From assembly GCA_012840135.1 (NCBI GenBank), contig DUMA01000017.1, forward strand, positions 62,001 through 126,000: 64,000 nucleotides of DNA. The letters run 5' to 3'. Under the pieces are notes generated by a model. The model made no database searches. It saw only the letters and a program-made list of their open reading frames with translations, and had not been told where the DNA came from. A program made the translations under genes and the position numbers. Positions 45,815 to 55,511 of this stretch are shown here, piece by piece. Every line of letters starts with the position of its first letter. Position 1 is the first letter of the stretch. This DNA comes from Thermoanaerobacterales bacterium. Lineage in GTDB: Bacteria > Bacillota > Thermosediminibacteria > Thermosediminibacterales > Tepidanaerobacteraceae.

Positions 45815-45822
45815 CCGAAATA

Positions 45823-46314
45823 TCATTTTTCTTTACAATACTTTTCATAGACGCCGGTGAAAAGCTTAATATGGTATTCTTCATCCATGATGATACGCTT
45901 TATGACCTCTTTGACAAAAGGATCATCTATATAAGTAAGATGTAGCCTGTACTGCCTTATGGCGGCATATTCGGCATCAATATCCAGAGTTATCTGCTGG
46001 CACATGTTCCGGCCGTATTTTACGAATCCGGCATTCCAGTAGTTTGATTCTACCTCATACCTGGGATCTCCCCCAAGCTTTTTTATCAGAGTTCCCAGCA
46101 TGTGCAAGTGGTGCATTTCAACCCTTGCAATGCACATCATAAGGTCCGACACTTCTTTGTTGCCTATATCCAGGTTGTGATAAACATACTGTGTGATGGC
46201 GGTCATCTCGCTGACCGTACCGGCATAATCCCTGGCAAGGATCTTCGCATAGGTAAGATTCCTCTCGGCCACTTCCATCGGCGGGTAAGGCTCCGGCCTC
46301 CTGCAATTTTCCAT
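45823..46314 (-). CDS. Ferritin-like di-iron family protein
   Basis: The 163-aa protein is predicted all-helical, with two metal-ligand pairs as in rubrerythrin, bacterioferritin or CotJC-like proteins. These are SEMTAITQYVYH and CIARVEMHHLHML in the first half, and DIDAEYAAIRQY and IIMDEEYHIKLF in the second. No rubredoxin domain is attached. Such proteins act in peroxide detoxification or iron handling in anaerobes, or in spore coats. The gene stands alone with its own terminator. Confidence 0.8.
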   Translation of the reverse strand: MENCRRPEPYPPMEVAERNLTYAKILARDYAGTVSEMTAITQYVYHNLDIGNKEVSDLMMCIARVEMHHLHMLGTLIKKLGGDPRYEVESNYWNAGFVKYGRNMCQQITLDIDAEYAAIRQYRLHLTYIDDPFVKEVIKRIIMDEEYHIKLFTGVYEKYCKEK

Positions 46315-46401
46315 ACCACTTCCCCCTCAAAGCCTTTTTTTATACTAGAAAATTATATGATATCACCATAAACTTTATGAGGGGAAAGGAAATAAATTAA
46401 T

Positions 46402-46917
46402 TTACTGTTCCTCTATATAAACCCCCAGAATCTCCCCGTAATAGAGCACGTGAAAATCCCCGTCCTTATAGGACATGTCTATTATTTCTTTTGGTAGTTT
46501 TTCCGGGTCGAGGGGCTGTTTGTAAAGGATCCTGCACTCCACATGGATGTCGCAGCCTTCGATGACGGGTGTGTCCACTTTCTGCCCGGGCTTTGCCGTA
46601 AGGTTGCACTCCTTGAATTTATCGCGGTCCCGGCCGGATTTTGATCCGCAAAATGCCAGGGCCTCTTTGAACTTGCCGTTTAACGGAACGCTCACCGTAA
46701 AAGTGTCAGCTTTTTCAATAAGTTCATATGTATATCGGGAGTATCTCACCATCACCATGAATACAGGTTTGTTCCACATGCGGCCGAACGTGCCCCAGCC
46801 TATGGTCATGGTATTGAGCTTATCCTGTGCCTTTACGGTGAGGAAAGCCCCTTTAGGAATCTGCTCCAGTATGTCATCAGCCACTTCTCCTATGCGCACC
46901 TGCTTTAATCCGTCCAT
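46402..46917 (-). CDS. Flavin reductase-like domain protein
   Basis: The 171-aa protein has the FMN-binding split-barrel pattern: LTVKAQDKLNTMTIGWGTFGRMWNKPVFMVMV, then SRYTYELIEKADTFTVSVP. A CGSKSGRDRDKF loop and a C-terminal strand ending EILGVYIEEQ complete it. Proteins of this family bind FMN and often transfer electrons or hydride, but many have unknown partners. A GGAGGG site precedes the ATG. It is single, with no obvious operon partner. Confidence 0.85.
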   Translation of the reverse strand: MDGLKQVRIGEVADDILEQIPKGAFLTVKAQDKLNTMTIGWGTFGRMWNKPVFMVMVRYSRYTYELIEKADTFTVSVPLNGKFKEALAFCGSKSGRDRDKFKECNLTAKPGQKVDTPVIEGCDIHVECRILYKQPLDPEKLPKEIIDMSYKDGDFHVLYYGEILGVYIEEQ

Positions 46918-47027
46918 TTAAAAAATCCCTCCATATTAAAAATTGATTTTGATGCCTTAATCATGTAATAAAAGTGTATTACCTCATAACCAGAGTATAG
47001 CAAAAATAAAAATAAAAAGAAAGACGC

Positions 47028-47168
47028 AGCGGCAACTTCGCTTTATGGTGATTCCGGCCTCCACTTGTCACCTACGTTAACTTTCCATTCCTGAATCATA
47101 TAATATATTGAAAAAATTAATTAAGCAAAACGTCGTTGCCGCTTTTTAGCGTAAAGCCGAAGTTTTGC
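47028..47168 (+). promoter_or_regulatory. Structured leader of the small membrane protein gene
   Basis: AGCGGCAAC (47028-47036) can pair with GTTGCCGCT (47135-47143). The next block CTTCGCTTTA can pair with TAAAGCCGAAG (47152-47162). The order A-B-A'-B' is that of a pseudoknot. An alternative hairpin GCAAAAC..GTTTTGC (47125-47168) with inner CGCT-TTTT-AGCG would compete with both and sits just before the ribosome-binding site. Confidence 0.4.
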
Positions 47169-47184
47169 AAAGGAGGTGCCTCTT

Positions 47185-47451
47185 GTGCAAAAAAATGAAT
47201 TGAGGTCACTGTTGACTTTCGGCAATTACTTTCTCGGTGTCTTGATTTTTATTTTTTCACTGGGTTTTTTTATTAAAAATAAAGCCCTGGCTCCGTTATT
47301 CATCAGTGCCGCCATCATCATCGTGGGACCCGTCGAAAACATCCTGATGAAAAAGGTATCACCGCAAGACCAATGGATAGTAGACCAGCTCACCAGCATA
47401 GGCATGCTCATTTTTCTACTGTTGGCCGAGCTCCAGTGCCAAAAAAGATAA
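47185..47451 (+). CDS. Small membrane protein of unknown function
   Basis: I do not recognise this 88-aa protein. It has two or three hydrophobic segments (YFLGVLIFIFSLGFFI, PLFISAAIIIVGPV and IGMLIFLLLAEL) with a short charged loop MKKVSPQDQW between the second and third. The AAGGAGGTG at 47169-47177 fits a GTG start at 47185 better than the GTG at 47176, which overlaps it. It is on the plus strand between two minus-strand genes, with an unusually structured leader. Confidence 0.65.
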   Translation: MQKNELRSLLTFGNYFLGVLIFIFSLGFFIKNKALAPLFISAAIIIVGPVENILMKKVSPQDQWIVDQLTSIGMLIFLLLAELQCQKR

Positions 47452-47513
47452 ATTGCCAGGCGCGGAAATTTCTCCTTTAGCCATGCCCGTTTAAGGTGCA
47501 AATTTTTCCGCCG

Positions 47514-48779
47514 TCAATCGGGTTGAAGGCCTCGTACCGCTTCTTGCGCCCGTGTCGAGCTTTTTTCATCATATTTTTCTGTCAAATACATCATATAAGA
47601 TGCGGCTATAAGCAGGACCACCAGCATCATCCATGCTTTCTGTACGGTGGTATGCATGAGCACCTTGCCCATGACCAGGGGGCTCAAAGTATGGCCCATC
47701 CCCCAAAGTATAGGAATGACAGAACTCATCCTTCCCCGGTGGGAAGCCGGGGTATGGTTGGCTATGAAAGGCGTCAGACTTATGGCGTTGATTATTTCGC
47801 CGAGAGTAAAGATATATGCACCCAGGAAGAACATCGGCATGGTGGTGACAAAACTAAACAGTCCCAGCCCCAGGGCATATAAAAGTCCTCCATAGACCAT
47901 GCGCCTTATGTGTTTCACATTTTCAGCCATCTTTGTTATTACAGGCGTAAAGAGCACCACGGTGAGGCCGTTCAAGCCTGCCACCATGCCGAAGAATTTC
48001 GCACCGTCATCTTTAAAGAGCTCCATAAGCTGCATGGGCAGCATAAAGGACCACTGGGCATAGGCAAAATTGTATGTGAACACAATGATGGCTATATATA
48101 TCAGGATAGGTCTTTTTAAGAGCACCAAAAATATGGACCCCTCTACTTGCCTCTCCAGTGCCCTGCTCTCGTCGGTGATCTTTTCCTTTGTCTTATGTAT
48201 GGTCTCCTTTATCATAAAAGCCACCAGCATAAGTGCTATCAATGCCGTAACCGCATCACCGATAAATACCAGGGGCAGGTAATTTTTATAGAGCATGCCG
48301 CCTATGACAGGCCCCACGGCAAATCCCAAATTGTGGCCCATGTAAGAGAGGGAATAGGCGCCACTGCGGTTTTTCGGATTGGTAAGATCCGCCATGAGGG
48401 AGTCATGGGCCGGAGTTGCGATGGCCATACAAGCACCGGCCATCAATATGAGGTAACCCATTGTCATTGACGGCTTTACAAACCCACATATGATGTAGAA
48501 GATAGCCGCCAGGGTATCAAATATAATTATTATCTTTTTCCTGCCCACAGTATCCGCCAATTTCCCACCTAAAAGAGAAGCGGGCAAAAATACGACTCCC
48601 GCCAGGCTCAGGTATAACCCCGCCGTTTCACTGGAAAGCCCTACTTTTTCGGTGAGGATGATGGTTAAAAGGGGCATGACGAAGCATCCCATGGCATTTA
48701 TGACCCTTGCGATGAAGATTACATATATTTCTTTAGGCAATCCCCTGTAAGGACTGAGAAGTTTTTTTAAAGTCGTCAT
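47514..48779 (-). CDS. MFS transporter (multidrug/sugar-efflux type)
   Basis: The 421-aa protein has 12 predicted helices, motif A in ASLLGGKLADTVGRKK after TM2, and FAVGPVIGGMLYKNY in TM5. The second half opens with the QWSFMLPMQLMELF region. Between the halves is a charged linker KTKEKITDESRALERQ. It resembles proton-driven efflux permeases; the substrate is unknown. A perfect inverted repeat (48816-48838) lies about 40 bp before the start and may be an operator. Confidence 0.87.
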   Translation of the reverse strand: MTTLKKLLSPYRGLPKEIYVIFIARVINAMGCFVMPLLTIILTEKVGLSSETAGLYLSLAGVVFLPASLLGGKLADTVGRKKIIIIFDTLAAIFYIICGFVKPSMTMGYLILMAGACMAIATPAHDSLMADLTNPKNRSGAYSLSYMGHNLGFAVGPVIGGMLYKNYLPLVFIGDAVTALIALMLVAFMIKETIHKTKEKITDESRALERQVEGSIFLVLLKRPILIYIAIIVFTYNFAYAQWSFMLPMQLMELFKDDGAKFFGMVAGLNGLTVVLFTPVITKMAENVKHIRRMVYGGLLYALGLGLFSFVTTMPMFFLGAYIFTLGEIINAISLTPFIANHTPASHRGRMSSVIPILWGMGHTLSPLVMGKVLMHTTVQKAWMMLVVLLIAASYMMYLTEKYDEKSSTRAQEAVRGLQPD

Positions 48780-48815
48780 TTTATCGTTCTCCCTCTATCA
48801 GTATATATATCTTCT

Positions 48816-48838
48816 TTTATCTTCCGTGCTAAGATAAA
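48816..48838. promoter_or_regulatory. Inverted repeat upstream of the MFS gene (putative operator)
   Basis: TTTATCTT and AAGATAAA form a perfect 8-bp inverted repeat with a 7-bp spacer, 36-59 bp before the MFS start. This is a typical position and symmetry for a TetR- or MarR-like repressor site, but no such regulator gene is adjacent. Confidence 0.5.
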
Positions 48839-48969
48839 GTTTCTTTACGCCTGAGTCTACAAAATCATGCCAATCGGAATTCATAACCACACAAAAAGCC
48901 ATGATTGCCCTTACTTATAAAAGGGCCTCCATGGCCTTTTAAATGTAAATTTGATAAAACATATAAAAA

Positions 48970-49002
48970 GCCACGAATCTTTTGCGACCCGTGACAATTT
49001 TA
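48970..49002 (-). terminator. Terminator-like hairpin with no gene ahead of it
   Basis: On the minus strand CACGGGTC pairs with GATTCGTG (G-U pairs allowed) and is followed by GCTTTTTATATGTTTT. No minus-strand CDS ends here, so it may end a non-coding RNA or act as an attenuator for the MFS gene 190 bp on. Confidence 0.5.
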
Positions 49003-49129
49003 TAATTGCTTTTGATTTAAGAAGATATTTCATCAATGGCGCTTGCCGTTAACTTAAACGCCTTAACTTACAATTCCGGTTACATTAACTTGATCGGTTG
49101 AATGTAACGCTAAGCGGGTTGCTGGTAAG

Positions 49130-49290
49130 TAAAATCTTGCTCGCAGGCCGCCTTATCGATATATTTATTTTTAGCATTACTTTATTTGCAGGATTGGCGA
49201 AAAGTATGCCGACTTTGATACCGCAATCCGATACTGCCGAATTATTCGCCATCAACATATTTTGCGGCCTCCGTTCTTAGCAAGATTTTA
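49130..49290. repeat. 161-bp unit bounded by inverted repeats
   Basis: The left end TAAAATCTTGC..AGGCCGC and the right end GCGGCCT..GCAAGATTTTA are complementary in two blocks (11 and 7 bp) with a small internal mismatch of unequal length. The inside has no ORF of note. It could be a MITE-like element or the closing stem of a structured RNA. No target-site duplication is evident. Confidence 0.5.
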
Positions 49291-49519
49291 TATTGTAAAC
49301 TCAAAAAATTTCGTCAAGCAAAAATACTATACCACCTGTTGTAAATTTTGTCAATAACTCTTCACCAAGTTAAAAGGGCCGATGGCCCAATAGGGTCAGA
49401 CTTGAATTATTCACTTATTAAATCACAGAAATCACAGTAAACCACAGGGAAAGGGCTACTGCTTTCTCACTAAAGGCGTCTCAAAATATCAAGTATATGC
49501 CGATTATTTGGCTATCGAA

Positions 49520-51208
49520 TCAATTCCCTGTACCACAATACACATCTTTTTTGCCCACAACTATGATGAGGGCTTGCTTTAGTTCTTCTGGCTTTATCCC
49601 CTGTTTTACTTTTACGCTTTCAGCATAGCTTTTAAGCTGAGAAAGTCCTCGTTCTCTTACTTCTTCAAGTCTTTGCCGTTCTGACTCTTTGAGATATTTT
49701 AATTCCAGGATCCATTGATATTTTGTGTATGCCTTATACTGCACTTTTTTCTGGAGGAATATATCGGTATATCCTTCAGTATTCTCCTGCTCACTTAACA
49801 CCATATATGTACCGTCCACTCCGAAGAGGGTCGTGAGTATCATTTTGATGCCTTTTTCGTTCATGCCTATTAGATCCCGGTTGGAAAGATTTGAGACAAG
49901 TCCCTTGAAAAACTCTATAAATGAAGTGATATCACCATTGGTCCTCATTTGCCTTATGCATGTTTTTAAAGTGTTGCTTTGTATGTCTAGTTCTTTTTGC
50001 AATATGTCATAAAACTGATTCCAGTATATGGTCCTTATTACGTAGTTGGGGATGCAAAGTTTTACCATGTCTTCAAAGGGTTCTTTTATGGTGAGCATCC
50101 CAAGGTAAAATAGTAGTGATGCGAAGTTTTCTTTTTTTGAATACATGGTAGAAAGGTTGAATCTTTCCACCAGGACGGTTGAAATTTGCCCCTGGGTCAT
50201 TATTGTCTCAAGGGTTTCACTATCTTTAAAATTTAGTGCTAATTGGTTCACTCTGCTGTAGTCGGTCTTTACATTGTTGTCTATCATGCTCATGGGGTAT
50301 CTTTTATATTCTGCCATATCTTTTATGAAATAAAGGCACATATCCGAGTTGTAAACATATTCCTCAGCAACGGGTGAGAACCTATAGCCGTTATAGTATT
50401 TTTTCATGTCTTCAATTGTTTCTTGAGAGTAAATATCGTAGAGTTTTAAAATTTCTTCAGTTTCATGCTGTGTAAAGCCCAACATGGCGTTTAATGTGGG
50501 CTTTAAGGTAAGGTTTTCGGTTATGTTAAATCCACTGGTCAAATCATCGATCATAATGGGACTCACACCGGTCATAAAGAGCCTTGTGAAGTTGTCCATG
50601 GTGGCGTCTTTTATTGCTTTATAAAAGGCTTTTACCAAACCTTCTCCATGCATAAGGTTTTCATAGGTCTGACGTTCGCCTCCGGTGATAAGTTCATTGG
50701 CAAAGTTGTCGTATTCATCTATAAGCACCATCACTTGTTTTTCCGCCTTTTTTGCGATTCTTCTCAAATATTCTATAGCCGTCTCCGCACTTTTTACCTC
50801 TTCAGGAAGTGTTGTTTCATGAATCAAGCCTCCATATTTATCCAAAAATTCCTGAGCGGCAGACATCACCTTGAAATTGAAACTTTGCTTGAGCTTCTCC
50901 TCGCCGGAACTGGTGTCGATCCCCGCAAAGCTTATTTTGAAAATGAGATATTGATTCCTTCTAGGAGTAGGATTCTTGCCTATGTATAAACCTCCAAACA
51001 ATTCTTCAAAATCTTTTTCGGCATTTATGTCATAGTAGCTTTCCAGCATGGAAACAAAGAGGCTTTTCCCAAACCTGCGAGGCCTTATGAAGAACTGATA
51101 GGGGGCATAATCCTCAAGTATTTGTATATATTTTGTCTTGTCCACATAAAGGTAGTTTTCTTTTCTCATTATTTTGAAATTTGATATGCCATAGGGTATC
51201 TTTTTCAT
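49520..51208 (-). CDS. AAA-ATPase-like / PD-(D/E)XK nuclease family protein (DUF1703 type)
   Basis: An ATG at 51208 follows GTGAGGTGG, so the track extension to 51268 is dropped (562 aa). The N-terminal part opens KKIPYGISNFKIMRKENYLYVDKTKYI and has a P-loop-like RPRRFGKSL, then VMVLIDEYDNFANEL. The C-terminal part has TDIFL and WILELKYLK, the D..ELK core of a PD-(D/E)XK fold. This widespread family occurs in many copies in anaerobes and Bacteroidetes; its role (defence or mobile origin) is unproved. It is isolated and flanked by non-coding DNA, which suits an accessory gene. Confidence 0.88.
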   Translation of the reverse strand: MKKIPYGISNFKIMRKENYLYVDKTKYIQILEDYAPYQFFIRPRRFGKSLFVSMLESYYDINAEKDFEELFGGLYIGKNPTPRRNQYLIFKISFAGIDTSSGEEKLKQSFNFKVMSAAQEFLDKYGGLIHETTLPEEVKSAETAIEYLRRIAKKAEKQVMVLIDEYDNFANELITGGERQTYENLMHGEGLVKAFYKAIKDATMDNFTRLFMTGVSPIMIDDLTSGFNITENLTLKPTLNAMLGFTQHETEEILKLYDIYSQETIEDMKKYYNGYRFSPVAEEYVYNSDMCLYFIKDMAEYKRYPMSMIDNNVKTDYSRVNQLALNFKDSETLETIMTQGQISTVLVERFNLSTMYSKKENFASLLFYLGMLTIKEPFEDMVKLCIPNYVIRTIYWNQFYDILQKELDIQSNTLKTCIRQMRTNGDITSFIEFFKGLVSNLSNRDLIGMNEKGIKMILTTLFGVDGTYMVLSEQENTEGYTDIFLQKKVQYKAYTKYQWILELKYLKESERQRLEEVRERGLSQLKSYAESVKVKQGIKPEELKQALIIVVGKKDVYCGTGN

Positions 51209-51373
51209 CAAAACCACCTCACTACCTTTTTTATCCAGTATATCATACAATGGGCAAAAAACAAACATTATCAGAGGTTTTTGATCGCTGTCAATACCCT
51301 CTGGCCCCCTGATACCCCTTCATCCCCTTGATACTTCTTAAATCTTGGACCGAAGATGTAGCTTTACATCTCC

Positions 51374-52243
51374 TCAAATATGGACTGTCTGTTGTTTTTT
51401 GCTTTTGATTTCCGTAATAATGCATCTTGCCGTGACGGCGCCAAGTACGATTATCCCTCCGGCAATGGCTCCCTTTCCCGGAACTTCGCCCAGCATCAGG
51501 AAGACCCAGATGGGGTTTGTGATGGGCTCTATCACAGGGATGAGCACCGCTTCCAGAGCCGATACGGACTTTATGGCGGTGGAATAAAGGATATAGGGCA
51601 GGCCCAGCTGCACCGTGCCCAAAAGTGTAATTCCAAGAAATCCTGCAGCGGAAGGCATCGACCGGAACATGAAGGGAAAACCTATGAGAGCGGTGATGAT
51701 ATTGCCTAAAAACACCGATGAAAGGGGAGATCCGTCCTTTTGCCGGCGCATCAACATGGCCATGGCTGCATAAGTCATTCCGCTGAGGATGGCGAGGATG
51801 TTGCCCAGGAGGCCCCGGGTATCGAAATCATCCATGAAGAAAAGCACCATGCCGCCAAATACCACAACTGTCGTTATCCAGTCCAGGGCCGTCACCCTTT
51901 CCTTTAAAAAAGCAAAGCTGAAAAGGGCTACATAAATTGGCGCCGTATACTGGAGAAGGATGGTGTTTGCAGCAGTGGTCAACTTGTTGGCTACAACAAA
52001 AAGTATGACCGTAGCCGCATAAGCCAAAGCGCATAATATCTGTTCCCTCGACCAGGAAAGGTCCTTTTTGCGCAGCACTATTCCAATAAGGACGGCACCG
52101 ACGGCACTTCTTGCTCCCGCTATAGCCATGGGATTCCACTCTACCCATTTTATGAAAAATCCGCCGGTGCTCCATAAAAGGGCGGCGCATATGAGGTATA
52201 TGATTGCCCTCATCCTCGACGGGCTATGATGATTTGTTTGCAT
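51374..52243 (-). CDS. EamA/DMT-family transporter
   Basis: The 289-aa protein has ten predicted helices in two EamA repeats, the first beginning AIIYLICAALLWSTGGFFIKW and the second GNILAILSGMTYAAMAML. DMT proteins of this type export amino acids or other small metabolites. The C-terminus (STAIKSVSALEAVLIPVIEP, TNPIWVFLMLG) is repeated almost exactly in the pseudogene at 63336-63694, so the two are paralogs. The ATG has AGGAGC upstream. Confidence 0.9.
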   Translation of the reverse strand: MQTNHHSPSRMRAIIYLICAALLWSTGGFFIKWVEWNPMAIAGARSAVGAVLIGIVLRKKDLSWSREQILCALAYAATVILFVVANKLTTAANTILLQYTAPIYVALFSFAFLKERVTALDWITTVVVFGGMVLFFMDDFDTRGLLGNILAILSGMTYAAMAMLMRRQKDGSPLSSVFLGNIITALIGFPFMFRSMPSAAGFLGITLLGTVQLGLPYILYSTAIKSVSALEAVLIPVIEPITNPIWVFLMLGEVPGKGAIAGGIIVLGAVTARCIITEIKSKKQQTVHI

Positions 52244-52326
52244 AAGGTTTTGCTCCTTTTTATTGTTATCATGTCAAAATTATGAGTTGGCACCGAAATA
52301 AAATCTCTTCAAATATGGGGGGCGGC

Positions 52327-52704
52327 TCATATATTATATCTCGCCATGATGTATTCGTCGGCATATTTACCGTTTCTGATTACTGCGTATTTTTTCCTGC
52401 CTTCTATCTCAAAGCCGAAGGATTTGTAGAGGTTTATAGCCCTTTCGTTGTCCACAAACACGGTAAGCTCCAGCCGCATAAGTTTCAACCAGTTGTCGGC
52501 AAGGTCTATTATCTTGCTAAAAAGTGCCTTGCCTATGCCTTCCCCCTGATAGTCCTTATGCACCATGATGCCGATGCTTCCCGAATGCCTCATACGTGGA
52601 TTTGGGCTTATGTTTAAGCTGATCGCTCCAATGACTTTCTTTTGCCCGTTTTCCTCCACTTCAGCCACCAGCATGTGTTGGTTTGGAGTTCTATTCGGCT
52701 TCAT
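52327..52704 (-). pseudogene. GNAT acetyltransferase, N-terminally truncated
   Basis: The 125-aa frame matches the C-terminal three quarters of YhhY-like GNAT enzymes. It has the acetyl-CoA loop VHKDYQGEGIGKALFSKII, DNWLKLMRLELTVFVDNERAI and LYKSFGFEIEGRKKYAVIRNG, ending DEYIMARYN. Family members begin about 40 residues earlier. Upstream of the ATG no in-frame homologous sequence is visible and the ribosome-binding site is poor. It is therefore probably a decayed gene, though a short active form cannot be excluded. Confidence 0.7.
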
Positions 52705-52909
52705 TTGTTTTCCATTTCTTTTAACTTTCTTTGACTAAGTCTATATCTGTTTTTATCATATCATAACTATAATAAAAAAAATAGGTTTTTACAACTCGGC
52801 AACATTTTACATCATGATACCCAACCCTGCGGGAGATAACACCATCATCGATAGAATCGAAGAATTTGAGTTTTAGTAAGCTTAAGGTGTCATCCCCCTG
52901 GCACCCTAT

Positions 52910-53698
52910 TTATAATACTTCTTTAATGCGGCTTACAAATTCACATACATCGCTCAGCATCCGGCGCCTGTCTTTGCCCTGCTCGATAAGCCTTACTATG
53001 GCGCTGCCCACAATCACCCCTTCGCAGTAATCCCTGAATTTTTTCGCCATGTCGGGGCCGGAGATGCCGAAACCGAGAGCCCGGGGAAGGGCCGTATAGC
53101 GTGACACCTCTTCCATATAGGCCTTGATGTCCGTCTCTATTTCTTCCCGCACACCGGTCACCCCTTTTGTGGAGATGCAGTAAACAAACCCCCCGGCGCC
53201 TTCCACAATATTTTTGATGCGCTCATGGGAGGTGGGAGCCACCAGGGGTATCAAATGCATGCCGCGTGATGAGACAATATCCGCCATCTCGCGACGCTCC
53301 TCCACGGGCAGGTCGGGTATTATCAGCCCGTCCACCCCCGCATCCCGGGCCTCGCCTGTAAATCTTTCGGGGCCATATCTAAACACAGAGTTATAATATA
53401 CGAGGTACACCAGAGGAATGTCACTGGTTTTCCTCACGGATCTTACTATATCCATTATGCGGGCGATTTTTATACCCGCCTTCAGGGCCCTGGCCGAAGC
53501 CCTCTGGATGACCGGCCCGTCGGCAAGGGGGTCTGAATAGGGGATTCCCAGCTCCACTATGTCGGCCCCGGCCCTTTCCATTGCAACTACCAGTTCGCCG
53601 GTGGTTTCCGGGTCGGGGTCACCGGCGGTTATAAAGGTTATAAGCGCTTTTTGCCCGGTCTTTTGCAGACTGTACAATCTTTCATCTATCCTGTTCAC
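52910..53698 (-). CDS. trpA: Tryptophan synthase alpha chain
   Basis: TrpA cleaves indole-3-glycerol phosphate to indole and glyceraldehyde 3-phosphate. The 262-aa TIM barrel shows [33 protein letters not shown] with the catalytic glutamate, [12 protein letters not shown] with the aspartate, and [11 protein letters not shown]. It overlaps trpB by four bases (ATGA) and ends the operon. No U-run terminator is evident behind it. Confidence 0.97.
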   Translation of the reverse strand: MNRIDERLYSLQKTGQKALITFITAGDPDPETTGELVVAMERAGADIVELGIPYSDPLADGPVIQRASARALKAGIKIARIMDIVRSVRKTSDIPLVYLVYYNSVFRYGPERFTGEARDAGVDGLIIPDLPVEERREMADIVSSRGMHLIPLVAPTSHERIKNIVEGAGGFVYCISTKGVTGVREEIETDIKAYMEEVSRYTALPRALGFGISGPDMAKKFRDYCEGVIVGSAIVRLIEQGKDRRRMLSDVCEFVSRIKEVL

Positions 53699-54879
53699 AG
53701 CCTCACCCCCATTAAACCGGCTATTGTTTCGACATCCTTGTCTCCCCTGCCGGAAAGGTTTACCACTATAATATCTTCCTCGGAAAGCTTCGGTGCCAGT
53801 TTCATGGCATAAGCCACGGCATGGGCGCTTTCAAGGGCGGGTATGATGCCCTCCGTCTTCGTAAGGGTTATAAAGGCATTCACCGCTTCCTCATCGGTGG
53901 CGTAAACGTATTCGGCCCTTCCGGTTTCTTTGAAAAAGGCGTGCTCCGGCCCCGCGCCGGGATAGTCCAGGCCTGCGGATATGGAGTAGACCGGCATTAT
54001 CTGCCCCTCGTCGTCCTGCAGCACGTATGTCTTCATGCCGTGAAGCACTCCTATACTGCCTCTTGTGAGCTTTGCCGCATGCCGGCCGCTGTCAAGTCCC
54101 ATGCCCCCCGCCTCGACTCCCACCAGCTTTACGCTTTTATCTTCATAAAAGGGGTAAAAAATTCCCATGGAATTGCTCCCGCCGCCGACGCAGGCTATGA
54201 TGTAATCCGGAAGCCTGCCGGTCTTTTCCATGATCTGGGCTCTGGTCTCATCGCCTATAACCCTCTGGAAGTCCCTGACCATGGTGGGGTAGGGGTGAGG
54301 CCCCACCACCGACCCCATCACGTAAAAGGTGTCGTCCACATGGGCCACCCAGTGCCTTATGGCTTCGTTTACGGCGTCCTTTAGGGTGCCGGTTCCTTCA
54401 TCCACACTGTTCACCCTGGCTCCTAAGAGCTTCATCCTGAAGACATTCAGAGCCTGCCGCCTGACATCCTCCTTTCCCATGAATATCTCGCACTCCATCC
54501 CGAACATGGCCGCCGCTGTAGCCGTGGCCACACCGTGCTGGCCGGCCCCGGTTTCAGCTATCACCCTGCGCTTGCCCATGCGCTTTGCCAAAAGGACCTG
54601 CCCCAGGACGTTGTTTATTTTATGCGCCCCGGTGTGGTTGAGGTCCTCACGCTTCAAGTAAATCCTGGCACCGCAAAGCTTTTTTGTGAGGTTTTCGGCA
54701 AAGTAAAGAGGTGTGGGCCTGCCGGCGTATTCTCTCAAATAATACCTGTACTCCTCCATGAATTTTTCGTCGGCTACGGCCGTATTAAACTCTTTCTCCA
54801 GTTCCGCAAGGGCGTTCATCACGGTTTCCGGTACATATTGCCCGCCGAATATGCCGAATCTGCCCGGCACATCTTTCAT
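53695..54879 (-). CDS. trpB: Tryptophan synthase beta chain
   Basis: TrpB condenses indole with serine. The 394-aa PLP enzyme has the start [16 protein letters not shown], the PLP lysine in [23 protein letters not shown] and the phosphate-binding [10 protein letters not shown]. It belongs to the TrpB1 class that pairs with TrpA. Start and stop codons overlap those of trpF and trpA. Confidence 0.98.
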   Translation of the reverse strand: MKDVPGRFGIFGGQYVPETVMNALAELEKEFNTAVADEKFMEEYRYYLREYAGRPTPLYFAENLTKKLCGARIYLKREDLNHTGAHKINNVLGQVLLAKRMGKRRVIAETGAGQHGVATATAAAMFGMECEIFMGKEDVRRQALNVFRMKLLGARVNSVDEGTGTLKDAVNEAIRHWVAHVDDTFYVMGSVVGPHPYPTMVRDFQRVIGDETRAQIMEKTGRLPDYIIACVGGGSNSMGIFYPFYEDKSVKLVGVEAGGMGLDSGRHAAKLTRGSIGVLHGMKTYVLQDDEGQIMPVYSISAGLDYPGAGPEHAFFKETGRAEYVYATDEEAVNAFITLTKTEGIIPALESAHAVAYAMKLAPKLSEEDIIVVNLSGRGDKDVETIAGLMGVRL

Positions 54880-55484
54880 AAACTCCTCACCCTTTCCACA
54901 AATTTTTTCATCTTTTCAAAGTCTTTATATCCGCCGGTCTCAACACCGGTGCTCACATCCACGGCATAGGGCTTTACTTTCAGGATGGCATCCCCCACAT
55001 TGCCGGCGTCAAGGCCGCCGGCCAGGATTACCGGCTGCCTGAGCCGGACGCCTTCCAGCAAGGCCGGGTCAAACCTCAATCCGGTTCCGCCGTAAAGCCC
55101 TTTTACCGAAGAATCCAGTAAAATTCCATCCACTTCGTAATCTTCCGCGGCTTTTAAACTATCCGCACCTTCGACCCTGATGGCCTTCCAGACTGAAACC
55201 CTCCCGTAACCTCTGGCACTTTCCGGCGGTTCGTCCCCATGAAGCTGTATCACATCCAGGCCCAATTCCTCACAGGCTTTCATTATCACATCCGGCCTCT
55301 CATTAACGAACACTCCCACCTTTTTTATGCCCTTATCAAGGGCCGCGACGAGCCTTCCGGCTTCTTCAAAGCTTATGCACCTCCTGCTTGGGGCGAAGAC
55401 AAATCCCGCGTAGTCCACCTTCAACCTGTTCACATATTCGATGTCCTGCGGCCGTCTCAGGCCGCAAATCTTAACTTTCACCAT
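54876..55484 (-). CDS. trpF: Phosphoribosylanthranilate isomerase
   Basis: TrpF converts N-(5'-phosphoribosyl)anthranilate to the carboxyphenylamino-deoxyribulose phosphate. The protein shows [13 protein letters not shown] with the catalytic cysteine, [22 protein letters not shown] and an [15 protein letters not shown] end with the catalytic aspartate. The ATG at 55484 has GGGG nine bases before it. The track start (GTG at 55499) overlaps that site, so the later ATG is preferred (202 aa). Confidence 0.95.
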   Translation of the reverse strand: MVKVKICGLRRPQDIEYVNRLKVDYAGFVFAPSRRCISFEEAGRLVAALDKGIKKVGVFVNERPDVIMKACEELGLDVIQLHGDEPPESARGYGRVSVWKAIRVEGADSLKAAEDYEVDGILLDSSVKGLYGGTGLRFDPALLEGVRLRQPVILAGGLDAGNVGDAILKVKPYAVDVSTGVETGGYKDFEKMKKFVERVRSL

Positions 55485-55511
55485 GTCCACCATCCCCACC
55501 GGCCGTATCTA

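Larger units (their letters stand above)
48780..49519. other. Non-coding stretch of about 740 bp with several structured segments
   Basis: It contains, from left to right, the TTTATCTT/AAGATAAA palindrome, an AAAGGGCC..GGCCTTTT hairpin (about 48922-48941), a minus-strand terminator-like hairpin (48970-49002), a GTTACATT/AATGTAAC stem (49079-49107), and a 161-bp inverted-repeat unit (49130-49290). The only long ORF (49098..49280 plus) has no family resemblance. The remaining 49300-49519 holds nothing I can name. Confidence 0.65.

Noticed and set aside
49098-49280. 60-aa ORF in the structured spacer
   Set aside because: It covers the inverted-repeat unit and shows no protein-like conservation by eye.
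52740-52876. Plus-strand open frame ending NPAGDNTIIDRIEEFEF before the trpA end
   Set aside because: It could be a gene remnant, but it is too short and unmatched to any family I recognise.
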